Assembly (NCBI GenBank): GCA_035712365.1
Contig: DASTAW010000008.1
Span: 62,001 to 126,000 of the forward strand
Reading direction: 5' to 3'
DNA: 64,000 bases
Origin: Terriglobia bacterium
GTDB lineage: Bacteria; Acidobacteriota; Terriglobia; UBA7540
A program made the position numbers and the translations under genes. The notes under the pieces were generated by a model, which was not told the origin of the DNA, searched no databases, and saw nothing but the letters and a program-made list of their open reading frames with translations. How positions within the stretch are numbered: the stretch's first letter is position 1; the number at the start of each line of letters is the position of its first letter. Below are positions 8,048 to 15,913 of the stretch, piece by piece.

Positions 8048-8424
8048 TTGCCAAGCCCGGCCTCGACGGGCACGACCGGGGCGCCAAGATTGTGGCCCGC
8101 GCTTTGCGTGACGCCGGCATGGAAGTGATCTACACCGGCCTGCGCCAGACGCCGGAGCAGATCGCCAGCGCCGCTGTGCAGGAAGACGTAGACGCCGTCG
8201 GCATCTCGATCTTGTCGGGCGCGCACAACACCATCGTTCCGCGCATCTGCCAGTTGCTGCGCGAAGCTGGCATGGCGGACGTGCTGGTGATTGTCGGCGG
8301 CATCGTTCCGGACGAAGATATCCCCAGCTTGAAGGAGTCCGGAGTGGCGGCGGTGTTCCAGCCCGGGGCCGCCACGCAGGAGATAGTAGATTTCATCCGC
8401 AGCCACGTAAAGCAAGTGGCATAG
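8020..8424 (+). CDS. B12-dependent acyl-CoA mutase, small (cobalamin-binding) subunit
   Basis: A 134-residue Rossmann-like cobalamin domain. The base-off/His-on motif DxHxxG is seen as D16-G-H18-D-R-G21, followed by the [13 protein letters not shown] segment and the VGGIVPDED loop typical of the family. It supplies adenosylcobalamin to the large subunit at 5867; the split arrangement is usual for isobutyryl-CoA and hydroxyisobutyryl-CoA mutases and for archaeal methylmalonyl-CoA mutases. GGAGG sits 8 bases before the ATG. The gene is separated from its partner by the GxxExxY cassette, whose reading frame overlaps its first 28 bases. Confidence 0.93.
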   Translation: MPDRRIRVLVAKPGLDGHDRGAKIVARALRDAGMEVIYTGLRQTPEQIASAAVQEDVDAVGISILSGAHNTIVPRICQLLREAGMADVLVIVGGIVPDEDIPSLKESGVAAVFQPGAATQEIVDFIRSHVKQVA

Positions 8425-8458
8425 TGTCAGCGCTCGGACCCGGCGGGGAGGACCATCA

Positions 8459-9007
8459 ATGGCACATGAATTCACGACGTCTCATCTGAAAGATTCCATC
8501 GACCTGCTCCGCCATTACAAACAACTTGCAGAACGCGCCATGGCACAGATTCCCGACGAGGCCTTCGCCCATTCGCTCGACGCAGAATCGAATTCAATTG
8601 CCACCATCGTGAAACACCTGGCCGGCAATATGCGCTCGCGTTTCACCGACTTCCTGTCCTCGGACGGAGAAAAGCCAGAGCGCAATCGCGACATGGAATT
8701 TGAAGCCCCGCCGAAAACCCGGACTGAAGTGGTGCAGTTGTGGGAGGCCGGCTGGGAATGCGTTTTTAGCGCGCTGGCGCCACTCAGCGACGCTGATCTA
8801 ACCCGCACCGTTTTGATTCGCACGGAGCCGCACTCCGTGATGCAGGCCATTAACCGCCAAATCGCCCATTACTGCTCGCACATCGGCCAGATTATCTTTC
8901 TGGCAAAACATTTCGCCGGCGATCAATGGAAAGCCGTGACCGTGCCTCGCGGGAAATCAGCAGAATTCGCTGCCAGGGTAGCGAAAGGCGAGCTTTCACA
9001 GCGATAA
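8459..9007 (+). CDS. DinB-like (DUF1572) four-helix protein
   Basis: A 182-residue protein of the DinB/YfiT-like helical bundle superfamily, closest to the DUF1572 group. Three His residues in the usual metal-site places are visible: His in IVKHLAGN and two in HYCSHIGQI. Family members include putative metal-dependent thiol transferases, but most are uncharacterised. GGGGAGGA precedes ATG at good spacing. It lies in the acyl-CoA operon, 34 bases after the B12 subunit, so co-transcription is likely, although a metabolic role is not evident. Confidence 0.82.
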   Translation: MAHEFTTSHLKDSIDLLRHYKQLAERAMAQIPDEAFAHSLDAESNSIATIVKHLAGNMRSRFTDFLSSDGEKPERNRDMEFEAPPKTRTEVVQLWEAGWECVFSALAPLSDADLTRTVLIRTEPHSVMQAINRQIAHYCSHIGQIIFLAKHFAGDQWKAVTVPRGKSAEFAARVAKGELSQR

Positions 9008-9082
9008 TCACAAGCGTACCAGCCGCAATCAATCCTGTGGTCAGTTTAGTCGCGCTGGCGCTGACATAAGGGGCGAACCACG

Positions 9083-10759
9083 TTGCCAGAATCCGTCCTG
9101 AAGAGCCAGATTGACCCCAAATCCAGGGAGTTTGAATCAAACACCCACCGAATGAAAGAGCTGATGGGCGAGCTCCTGAACCAGGAAGAAATCATCCGCG
9201 AGGGCGGCGGCGAAGCGGCTGTCGCATACCAGCACAAAAAAGGACGATTGACGGCGCGAGAGCGCATAGCCCTTTTGATCGATGCCGGCAGCGAATTTTT
9301 CGAGTTGGGCATTTATGCCGCCTTCGAAATGTATGAAGAGTGGGGCGGCGCGCCGGCTGCTGGCGTCGTCACAGGGCTTGGGCGGGTCCACGGACGACTG
9401 GTGATGGTTGTAGCGAACGACGCGACCGTGAAAGCCGGGGCGTTCTTTCCCATGACCGCCAAGAAGGTCCTCCGCGCGCAACAGATTGCCATCGACAACC
9501 ATCTTCCAACCCTTTACCTGGTGGATTCGGCGGGGATCTTTCTGCCCTTGCAGGAAGACGTTTTCCCCGACACCGACGATTTTGGCCGGGTCTTCCGTAA
9601 TAACGCCGTGATGAGCGCCATGGGCATCCCGCAGATTACGGCCATTATGGGCATGTGCGTGGCGGGCGGCGCTTACCTGCCGGTGATGTGCGACCACATT
9701 CTGATGACCGATAGCAGCGGTCTGTTCCTGGCCGGCCCGGCCCTGGTGCAGGCTGCCATTGGGCAGAAACCTTCCGCAGAAGAACTCGGCGGCGCCAGGA
9801 TGCACATGGAGATCAGCGGCACCATCGATTTCCGCGAGCGGAACGACGAGCGATGCTTATCAAAAGTTCGGGAATTGGTTGATAAATTCGGCAGTAAACG
9901 ACTGGCTGCATTCGACAAGCGGGACGCAAAGCCGCCGGTTTATCCATCAGATGAGATCTACGGAATTTTTGCGTCCGGGCCAACGGCCCAGTACGACATG
10001 CGCGAGGTTCTCGCGCGAATTATCGATGAAGGCGCCTTCACGGAGTACCGTTCAGAGTACGGACAAACGGTGCTGTGCGGCTACGCGCGGATCGGCGGCT
10101 GGGCCGTGGGTATTGTAGCCAATCAGAAGAAAACCGTCCCTGCGGTTTCCCGCGAGAGCGGCGAAAAGCGAATCCATTTTGGCGGTGTCATCTATACCGA
10201 GGCGGCGGACAAGGCGGCGCGCTTCATCATGAACTGCAACCAGAACCGGGTGCCGCTCATCTTCTTCCACGATGTGAACGGCTTCATGGTGGGAAAGGAA
10301 GCCGAATGGAGCGGCATCATCCGCGCCGGAGCCAAGATGGTGAATGCGGTCTCAAACAGCGTGGTGCCCAAAATCACCGTGATCTGCGGCGGAAGCTTTG
10401 GCGCGGGCCATTACGCGATGTGCGGAAAGGCATACGATCCGCGGTTCATCTTTGCCTGGCCAACCGCGCGCTACGCAGTGATGAGCGGGGATGCCGCTGC
10501 CGAGACGCTGGTGGAAATCAAGGTGAAACAACTGGAGCGCAGCGGGAAAGCGTTGAGCGAAGAGGAAAAAGGCGAAATGCTCGAATCGATCCAGAAAACT
10601 TACGAGCACCAGACGGACCCACGGTACGGCGCAGCCCGCTTGTGGGTGGACGCCATCATCGACCCGGCCCAGACCCGCGAAGCGCTGACCTGGGCGCTCG
10701 AGGCAGCAGCATTGAATCCCGAGATAAAAGAATTTAAGACTGGCGTGCTGCAGACGTAA
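9083..10759 (+). CDS. Acyl-CoA carboxylase carboxyltransferase subunit, methylcrotonyl-CoA carboxylase beta-like
   Basis: A 558-residue two-domain carboxyltransferase. The N-terminal crotonase-like half has VTGLGRVHGR, SAGIFLPLQEDVFPDTDDFGR and MGMCVAGGAYLPVMCD. The C-terminal half has FGGVIYTEAADKAARFI, DVNGFMVGKEAE and CGGSFGAGHYAMCGKAYDPRF. The LPLQEDVFPD and NGFMVGKEAE segments resemble methylcrotonyl-CoA or geranyl-CoA carboxylases more than propionyl-CoA carboxylase. It uses carboxybiotin made by a biotin carboxylase/BCCP subunit that is not in the window. The start is a TTG at 9083 with AAGGGG upstream; the next in-frame ATG (9152) has no ribosome site. Followed by an HMG-CoA lyase and a crotonase, this fits a leucine-type degradation branch. 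Confidence 0.9.
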   Translation: MPESVLKSQIDPKSREFESNTHRMKELMGELLNQEEIIREGGGEAAVAYQHKKGRLTARERIALLIDAGSEFFELGIYAAFEMYEEWGGAPAAGVVTGLGRVHGRLVMVVANDATVKAGAFFPMTAKKVLRAQQIAIDNHLPTLYLVDSAGIFLPLQEDVFPDTDDFGRVFRNNAVMSAMGIPQITAIMGMCVAGGAYLPVMCDHILMTDSSGLFLAGPALVQAAIGQKPSAEELGGARMHMEISGTIDFRERNDERCLSKVRELVDKFGSKRLAAFDKRDAKPPVYPSDEIYGIFASGPTAQYDMREVLARIIDEGAFTEYRSEYGQTVLCGYARIGGWAVGIVANQKKTVPAVSRESGEKRIHFGGVIYTEAADKAARFIMNCNQNRVPLIFFHDVNGFMVGKEAEWSGIIRAGAKMVNAVSNSVVPKITVICGGSFGAGHYAMCGKAYDPRFIFAWPTARYAVMSGDAAAETLVEIKVKQLERSGKALSEEEKGEMLESIQKTYEHQTDPRYGAARLWVDAIIDPAQTREALTWALEAAALNPEIKEFKTGVLQT

Positions 10760-10766
10760 AAGCACC

Positions 10767-10952
10767 CTCACGCAAAGGCGCGGCGACGCAAAGGAAAGCC
10801 AGAAATATCGAAGCAAAATCGCAATACTTGAAACCGCATCAGGCGCGCCACGCAAAGCTTATGCCTGCGATAGCTTTGCGCCTCAGCGCCTTTGCGAGCT
10901 GAAGCTATTCGCGTCACTGTGATAGCTTTGTGCCTTGGCCCCTTTGCGTGAG
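10767..10952 (+). repeat. 186-bp GxxExxY-flanking repeat, copy A
   Basis: Begins CTCACGCAAAGG and ends CCTTTGCGTGAG, a perfect 12-base terminal inverted repeat. The whole 186 bases match copy B (11356-11541) with about 10 substitutions and no gaps, counted by eye. The copies are in direct orientation and bracket the second GxxExxY gene. It contains further internal inversions around GCGATAGCTTTGCGCC. It starts 7 bases after the carboxyltransferase stop. Confidence 0.9.
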
Positions 10953-10964
10953 ATAGCTTTTCTT

Positions 10965-11348
10965 ATGACTGAAAACGAAATCGCCACTCAGGTTGTCGAC
11001 GCAGCCTATAAAATTCACACGACGCTTGGCCCCGGGCTGCTTGAATCGGTTTACGAGGCCGTCATGGCGGAAGAGTTAGCTCGACGGAGTTTACTGGTGG
11101 TTCGCCAGCAGGCGATTCCGGTGATTTATCAGAACGTTCACCTGGAGGTTGGTTTCCGTGCAGATCTGATCGTCGGAGGAAAAGTGATTATCGAAATCAA
11201 ATCCATTGAGCGAATCGCCCCGGTTCATAAGAAGCAGTTGCTGACGTATCTCAGGTTGACGGATAAGCGGCTCGGAATCCTGATTAACTTTGATGTGGAA
11301 CTGATTAAAGACGGAATAACTCGAGTTGTCAATCGCCTGAATGAGTAA
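10965..11348 (+). CDS. GxxExxY protein 2 (PD-(D/E)XK-like, unknown function)
   Basis: A 127-residue protein of the same family as the gene at 7589, with GPGLLESVYEAVMAEELARR and the nuclease-like core FRADLIVGGKVIIEIKSIE (Asp, then Glu-x-Lys). ATG at 10965 is used because the upstream part of the open frame is inside repeat copy A. The gene lies between two 186-base direct repeats, 12 bases after the left one and 7 bases before the right one. It has a clean C-terminus, unlike protein 1, whose tail runs through a repeat. The two proteins are clearly homologous but diverged, so they are not a recent duplication. Confidence 0.85.
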   Translation: MTENEIATQVVDAAYKIHTTLGPGLLESVYEAVMAEELARRSLLVVRQQAIPVIYQNVHLEVGFRADLIVGGKVIIEIKSIERIAPVHKKQLLTYLRLTDKRLGILINFDVELIKDGITRVVNRLNE

Positions 11349-11355
11349 GAGCATG

Positions 11356-11541
11356 CTCACGCAAAGGCGCAGAGACGCAAAGGAAAGCCAGAAATATCGA
11401 AGCAAAATCGCAACACTTGAAACCGCATCGGGCGCGCCACGCAAAGCTTATGCCTGCGATAGCTTTGCGCCTCAGCGCCTTTGCGAGCTGAAGCTTTTTG
11501 GGCCGCTGTGATAGCTTTGTGCCTTGGCTCCTTTGCGTGAG
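11356..11541 (+). repeat. 186-bp GxxExxY-flanking repeat, copy B
   Basis: A direct repeat of 10767-10952 at about 95 percent identity by eye, with the same CTCACGCAAAGG / CCTTTGCGTGAG ends. It begins just after the stop codon of GxxExxY protein 2 and ends 45 bases before the HMG-CoA lyase ATG. A diverged, inverted and shortened relative is at 13310-13445. Confidence 0.9.
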
Positions 11542-11586
11542 ACGCCTTTTGAAAGGTTAAAGTCCAAAGATCGGGAAAGTAGGACA

Positions 11587-12471
11587 ATGGATCAGGTTAA
11601 GATTGTCGAGTGTCCCCGGGACGCATGGCAAGGGCTGGTAAAGAATATCCCAACCGAGGTAAAGGCAGAATACCTTGGGAAGCTGCTGCGGGCGGGGTTC
11701 AGGCATCTCGACGCGGTCAGCTTTGTGTCGCCCAAACTGGTCCCGCAGATGGCGGACAGCGAGGAGGTGATGGCGCGCCTGGCAGAGAGATTGCAGGCAG
11801 CCACCAACGGCACCATGCCGGAAATCATCGGGATTATCGTCAACGAAAAGGGACTGGAGCGCGCCCTCGCCACCCCGCAGGTCACAACGCTCGGATATCC
11901 CTACTCGATCTCGGCAAATTTCCGGCGACAGAACGCCAATATGTCTCTGCGTGAATCGCGAGATCTGGTGGAGACAATCCAGCGCGAATCTCAGAAGTCC
12001 GGTCGCGACCTGGTGGTCTATATCTCGATGGCGTTCGGCAATCCTTTTGGCGAGCCGTGGGGCCCGGAGATTGTAGTGGATGCGCTGGAATGGCTCAAGG
12101 GGCTGGGCGTAAAAACCATTTCGCTGGCGGATACGGTCGGCGTGTCGACAGCTAAAGAAACAGGTGAGCTTTTCCGGCACCTGAAACCGTTCACAACCGA
12201 AATGGAACTGGGCGTCCATCTGCACGCCCGCGCCGAGGTAGCCGCGGAGAAGGTCCTGGCAGCCTACGAAGCAGGGTGCCGCCGCTTTGACTCAGCGCTG
12301 ACGGGCCTGGGCGGCTGTCCTTTTGCGGGCGATGAACTGGTAGGCAACATTCCGACTGAGATCGTGGTTTCCACTCTCGCCGAGCAAGGCGCCCAGGCCG
12401 GCATCGAGCCATGGGCGCTGCTTTCCGCCCTCGACGCAACCAACGAGCTTCGCAAGCTGTACGCAGAGTAG
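11587..12471 (+). CDS. HMG-CoA-lyase family protein
   Basis: A 294-residue DRE-TIM metallolyase. The N-terminal motif reads VECPRDAWQG where the family usually has EVGPRDGLQN, keeping the catalytic Arg and metal-binding Asp. The signature GLGGCPFA near residue 239, with the catalytic Cys, and the metal-ligand HLHAR are intact. HMG-CoA lyase cleaves 3-hydroxy-3-methylglutaryl-CoA to acetyl-CoA and acetoacetate, the last step of leucine breakdown. With the methylcrotonyl-type carboxyltransferase upstream and the crotonase downstream this role fits, but a related acyl-CoA lyase remains possible. ATG at 11587 is chosen because the upstream extension lies in repeat copy B. Confidence 0.87.
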   Translation: MDQVKIVECPRDAWQGLVKNIPTEVKAEYLGKLLRAGFRHLDAVSFVSPKLVPQMADSEEVMARLAERLQAATNGTMPEIIGIIVNEKGLERALATPQVTTLGYPYSISANFRRQNANMSLRESRDLVETIQRESQKSGRDLVVYISMAFGNPFGEPWGPEIVVDALEWLKGLGVKTISLADTVGVSTAKETGELFRHLKPFTTEMELGVHLHARAEVAAEKVLAAYEAGCRRFDSALTGLGGCPFAGDELVGNIPTEIVVSTLAEQGAQAGIEPWALLSALDATNELRKLYAE

Positions 12472-12489
12472 CTGGGTGAAGGGAAGAGG

Positions 12490-13272
12490 ATGGCTTACCA
12501 AAGCATAAAACTGGAAATCGACAATGCCGTTGGTGTGCTTACGCTCAACCGGCCTGAAAAGCGCAACGCAATCTCCCATTCGATGATAGCGGAAATGCTT
12601 CAAGCGTTGACTGAAGTTGAAGCCAGCGCGGCGCGAGCACTGATCCTCACCGGAGCGGCCAACGCCTTCTGTGCCGGGATGGATTTGCAGGCGCTCAAGG
12701 ATTTCCGCGCACAATCCGACGCGGAGATTGTTGCTGACTCCCGGCGGATCGCCACCCTGTTCCGGCGGTTATACGGGTTCCCCAGGCCAACCATCGCGGC
12801 AGTGAACGGCCCCGCCATCGCCGGGGGCTGCGGACTGGCAACGCTCTGCGACTTTACGCTGGCCGTGCCTGAGGCGAAATTCGGGTACACGGAAGTGCGT
12901 GTCGGATTTATTCCAGCACTCGTGTCCGCTTACGTCGTGCGGCAAGTGGGAGAGAAGCGGGCGCGCGACCTGTTGCTCTCCGGCCGCATCTTCAGCGCTG
13001 CTGAAGCGCACGCCATGGGCATGGTTAATGAATTACTTGAACCCCAAAAGCTGCTGCCGCGGGCGCGCGAACTGGCGCGGCAACTCGCTGAAATGAGCCC
13101 CATGGCCTTGAGCCACACCAAGCGTCTCCTGGTGCAGTTTTCCGAAGAAGAGCTCGACCGCGAAACCGAACTGGCCGTTGAGGCGAGCGCCCGCGTCCGC
13201 AAAACCGCAGACTTCCATGAGGGCCTGACGGCCTTTCTCGAAAAGCGCAAGCCGCAGTGGACAGGACAATGA
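12490..13272 (+). CDS. Enoyl-CoA hydratase/isomerase (crotonase) family protein
   Basis: A 260-residue crotonase. NRPEKRNAIS at the N-terminus, oxyanion-hole segments AFCAGMDLQAL and NGPAIAGGCGLATLCDF, and YTEVRVGFIPALVSAYV with a Glu in the catalytic region are visible. In the context of a methylcrotonyl-type carboxylase and an HMG-CoA lyase it is a good candidate for 3-methylglutaconyl-CoA hydratase, though a general enoyl-CoA hydratase cannot be excluded. It is 18 bases downstream of the lyase and is the last gene of the operon; an orphan repeat copy follows. Confidence 0.9.
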   Translation: MAYQSIKLEIDNAVGVLTLNRPEKRNAISHSMIAEMLQALTEVEASAARALILTGAANAFCAGMDLQALKDFRAQSDAEIVADSRRIATLFRRLYGFPRPTIAAVNGPAIAGGCGLATLCDFTLAVPEAKFGYTEVRVGFIPALVSAYVVRQVGEKRARDLLLSGRIFSAAEAHAMGMVNELLEPQKLLPRARELARQLAEMSPMALSHTKRLLVQFSEEELDRETELAVEASARVRKTADFHEGLTAFLEKRKPQWTGQ

Positions 13273-13309
13273 TGTTGTGTGGCACTCAGCAACGCACAAA
13301 AGCTCATTT

Positions 13310-13445
13310 CGCGCCAAGGCGCCAAGGCGCTGAGCTATCACATCCATTCCAGTTTTCTGTGGCGTGCCCGATCGATTTCAAGTAGCGCGACTTCTTTCTT
13401 TAGCTATTTCTGGTTGCTCTTTGCGCCTCTGCGCCTTTGCGTGAG
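13310..13445 (-). repeat. Diverged, inverted orphan copy of the GxxExxY-flanking repeat
   Basis: Read on the minus strand it starts CTCACGCAAAGGCGCAGAGG and keeps recognisable blocks of copy B (CCAGAAAT, ACTTGAAA, CGGGC-CGCCAC) but is shorter and has many substitutions. The five bases before its start in that reading (GCATG) also match those before copy B. No GxxExxY gene is attached. The rest of 13273-13525 has no gene. Confidence 0.75.
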
Positions 13446-13525
13446 CATGCTGTTATTCGGGGAGCATGTTGGCAACACGGAGCACGCCGACTCACAGACC
13501 GCCACGGAGAACCCTCTACAATGAC

Positions 13526-14626
13526 TCAACTCCGCCACCTCAAGGCCGTAGGTCCCTCGATCGGGTGTTCCATAGGCTGGCCGGTTTGTTTGGACTTGAT
13601 ATAGGCAGCTTTCAATGCAAAGTACCATTTGGCCGGCCGGTCGGCGTCGTCGATGAGCATCAGCGGCGGATTATATTTCAAACCCTCCGCCTGCTTCACC
13701 ATGGTTTGGCGGTCCTGCTCGACAAACATATTGCCAAAAAAGCGAATAATCGCTGCCATGAAGGGCACATGGCGGAATGCGTTCCACGCCGCGCAGACAT
13801 CAATTCGGCAGCGCGACACGGTTATGGGAGTGACAGTGGTGCGGCTTGAAAACCAGTACTTGCCGCAGTGAATTTCTTCAAACCTCATGTTGGGCAGCAC
13901 GAACTGGATGGTGGTGGTGATAGGTTCGCCGTAGACGCCCAGCAGCTTGTAGGCTGCGCTGTTGGCCGACGGCGAGTGGCTCTTGATCCGAAAGCCGTTC
14001 GGGATGGGCTCAAAGATTTTTTCCTTTTCATGAATGCTGCCGCGCTTGCGCCACCACCAGGCCTGATGCACAAAGGGGCCGTGCGCAGGATCCATGAGGC
14101 CAATGATGCCGTGATCGACGTGGCATGGCAGTTCCGCCTCCAGATGCTCCAGGCGATAGTCGTCGCTGAACGTTGGCAACCTTGGAGACGGGGGCGCCAC
14201 TTCGTTGCGGCACTCGGGATCGGGAACGAAGACCCAGAAATAACCGTCCTGCTCTTCGCAAGGGAAGCTGGTGGCGAACACACGATCCACTTTCAGCTTG
14301 TCGCGCGCCGTCAGAGACGGAATGGTCTGGCACTGGCCGGTCTTGCCCTCAAAAACCCAGCCGTGATAAGAGCACTCGACGGCATTGCCGTCGAACCGGC
14401 CCTCGGAGAGTGGCATGCCGCGATGCGGGCAGGCGTCGCGCAAAGCGAAGCTTTCCCCCTTGGAATTGCGCCCAAGCACCAGCGGAATTCCCAGCAGCAT
14501 TGCCGTGCGCAGTTCCCTGCCCCGGACACAATTGCTTCGGGCGGCGGGATACCAGAAGCCACGCATCAGGCCATCATTATCGCTGTTTGAGCTGTTTGCA
14601 GATTCTATGGCGGAACTCTCAGTCAT
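13526..14626 (-). CDS. Rieske-type ring-hydroxylating oxygenase, pheophorbide a oxygenase/vanillate demethylase-like
   Basis: A 366-residue oxygenase. The [2Fe-2S] Rieske motif is CPHRG then CSYHGW, 19 residues apart in the middle, the normal C-x-H...C-x2-H pattern. Downstream DHGIIGLMDPAHGPFVH supplies plausible His and Asp ligands for the mononuclear iron. These enzymes take electrons from a separate reductase, none of which is nearby. ATG at 14626 is chosen because AAGG lies 5 bases upstream; the extra 43 residues of the longer open frame are Arg-rich and unlike a protein start. It is divergent from the SCP2-like gene. The substrate is unknown. Confidence 0.87.
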   Translation of the reverse strand: MTESSAIESANSSNSDNDGLMRGFWYPAARSNCVRGRELRTAMLLGIPLVLGRNSKGESFALRDACPHRGMPLSEGRFDGNAVECSYHGWVFEGKTGQCQTIPSLTARDKLKVDRVFATSFPCEEQDGYFWVFVPDPECRNEVAPPSPRLPTFSDDYRLEHLEAELPCHVDHGIIGLMDPAHGPFVHQAWWWRKRGSIHEKEKIFEPIPNGFRIKSHSPSANSAAYKLLGVYGEPITTTIQFVLPNMRFEEIHCGKYWFSSRTTVTPITVSRCRIDVCAAWNAFRHVPFMAAIIRFFGNMFVEQDRQTMVKQAEGLKYNPPLMLIDDADRPAKWYFALKAAYIKSKQTGQPMEHPIEGPTALRWRS

Positions 14627-14769
14627 CACCTTGGCTAATATAGCAGATGTTGAATGGGCGCAGAAGGCCACAAGCTTGCTGGGCCGCGAGCGCATCTCTA
14701 ATCGAACAGCCACAACTCTTCGGCGCACGCGGAAACGCAAGCGGAGACTCCGCATTTGCTGCCAGGTTC

Positions 14770-14778
14770 TGGTATAGT
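14770..14778 (+). promoter_or_regulatory. Extended -10 promoter candidate
   Basis: TGG followed by TATAGT forms an extended -10. A start site near 14785 leaves only a few bases before GTG 14792, so the TTG at 14756, which also opens the frame, would be upstream of the transcript. Confidence 0.4.
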
Positions 14779-14791
14779 CTCTAATTTAAAC

Positions 14792-15199
14792 GTGCCTGAT
14801 CGACCGTCCATTTCAAAGCGCGCCGCGCGCCGGCTCATCCAGCAGGCGTTTGTCCTCACAGGCCGCGACCGCAACGTGCGGCAGCACATTCGTGAAGCGC
14901 GCCTGGAAACGCTCTGGGTGCTGGAAGACTGGAATTTTGAATGGACTATCATCCTGGACCGTGGCAGGCTCCGGTTTGAACGGCGGCCATCCCGAATGCC
15001 GGATATCGTCCTGAAGTGGCCGGACGCGGCGGATTTCTTTGGGAGCATCCAGGAAGTCCGTGCGCCCGACGGCCCCATGAGTATGGAAGGCGACCTGGGA
15101 CTGAGGAAATACGTTGAGCCGGTCTTCAGAAGTTTTTGCCGATCACTCGAACAGGTCATAAAATACCCCGTTGACGATGCCGGGAATCCACTGATGTAA
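14792..15199 (+). CDS. Hypothetical protein, SCP2-like fold suggested
   Basis: A 135-residue protein from GTG 14792. The order of strands and turns, WTIILDRGRLRFERR, then MPDIVLKWPDAADFFGSI, then MSMEGDLGLRK, resembles sterol-carrier-protein-2-like lipid-binding domains. No catalytic motif. The start is uncertain: a TTG at 14756 is also in frame, but the extended -10 at 14770-14778 lies inside that extension. No clear ribosome site, so translation may be near-leaderless. It is followed 107 bases later by a thioesterase, which fits a lipid or acyl-CoA context. The call is tentative. Confidence 0.5.
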   Translation: MPDRPSISKRAARRLIQQAFVLTGRDRNVRQHIREARLETLWVLEDWNFEWTIILDRGRLRFERRPSRMPDIVLKWPDAADFFGSIQEVRAPDGPMSMEGDLGLRKYVEPVFRSFCRSLEQVIKYPVDDAGNPLM

Positions 15200-15306
15200 C
15201 ACTTGACGTAGTAATCCTATACGACTGATATTACGTGAGTAGAAGGTTAGGAAAAGTTGTAGCTAGTGGCGGCTTGAAAGCGTCCCACGCAGGGCAAGGG
15301 TACTCA

Positions 15307-15747
15307 ATGACAAGGGAACTTCCCGCAGAATGGGTTTCGACAAGCTTCCGGGTCCGGTACGCTGAGACCGATCAGATGGGTGTGGTGTATTACGCCAATT
15401 ATCTGGTGTGGTTTGAAATCGGCAGAAGCGAATTCTGCCGGAAGCACGGGTTCGAATACCGCGACATGGAGCGCGACGACGGCCTCTATATCATCGTGGC
15501 GGAAGCCAGTTGCCGATATAAAGCCTCCGCGCGCTATGACGACGAAGTTGTTGTCAGGACCTGCCTGCGTGCGGCCCGCCGCCGCGTGTTGACTTTTGGA
15601 TACGAAGTCTTCCGGCAACCGGATAGCGTGCTGCTGGCCGAGGGCGAAACCACGCACGTGATCGTGAATCGCGAGGGTCGCCCCTGTGCCCTGCCCGACA
15701 AATACCGTGAAATGTTTGAGACCGGGATTAAGGTCCGCGACGGGTAA
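15307..15747 (+). CDS. Acyl-CoA thioesterase, 4-hydroxybenzoyl-CoA thioesterase/YbgC type
   Basis: A 146-residue hotdog-fold thioesterase. The catalytic segment RYAETDQMGVVYYANYLVWFE with its Asp is the family hallmark; KASARYDDEVVVRT and THVIVNREGRPCALP follow in the expected order. ATG 15307 is used with AAGGG 6 bases upstream; the longer open frame from 15235 starts in an AT-richer gap containing ACGTA...TACGT half-sites. YbgC-like enzymes hydrolyse short acyl-CoA or acyl-ACP esters in the cytoplasm. There is no tol-pal context here. Confidence 0.85.
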   Translation: MTRELPAEWVSTSFRVRYAETDQMGVVYYANYLVWFEIGRSEFCRKHGFEYRDMERDDGLYIIVAEASCRYKASARYDDEVVVRTCLRAARRRVLTFGYEVFRQPDSVLLAEGETTHVIVNREGRPCALPDKYREMFETGIKVRDG

Positions 15748-15913
15748 GAAGCGGCTCGCGGGGATCCCGAAGAAGGCCGGGGTGGGGGCGCCCATTTGGT
15801 CGTCTCCGGCTGGTTGTTCAGTCCCCGATGGACCAAAATCACTGCCGGAGACGATCAACGGTGTAAAATCGGATCCAAGCGCGACTCGCACAGAGCCAGT
15901 CTGACGCCTTGCC

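Noticed and set aside
10352-11444. Minus-strand frames with a shared MRGAPDAVSS start in both 186-bp repeat copies
   Set aside because: The shared start comes only from the duplicated repeat; both frames then run antisense through unrelated genes, so they are not a gene family.
15199-15306. ACGTA...TACGT half-sites and TTGACG as a promoter/operator for the thioesterase
   Set aside because: The -10 at the right distance is poor and the inverted repeat is imperfect; too weak to list as a feature.
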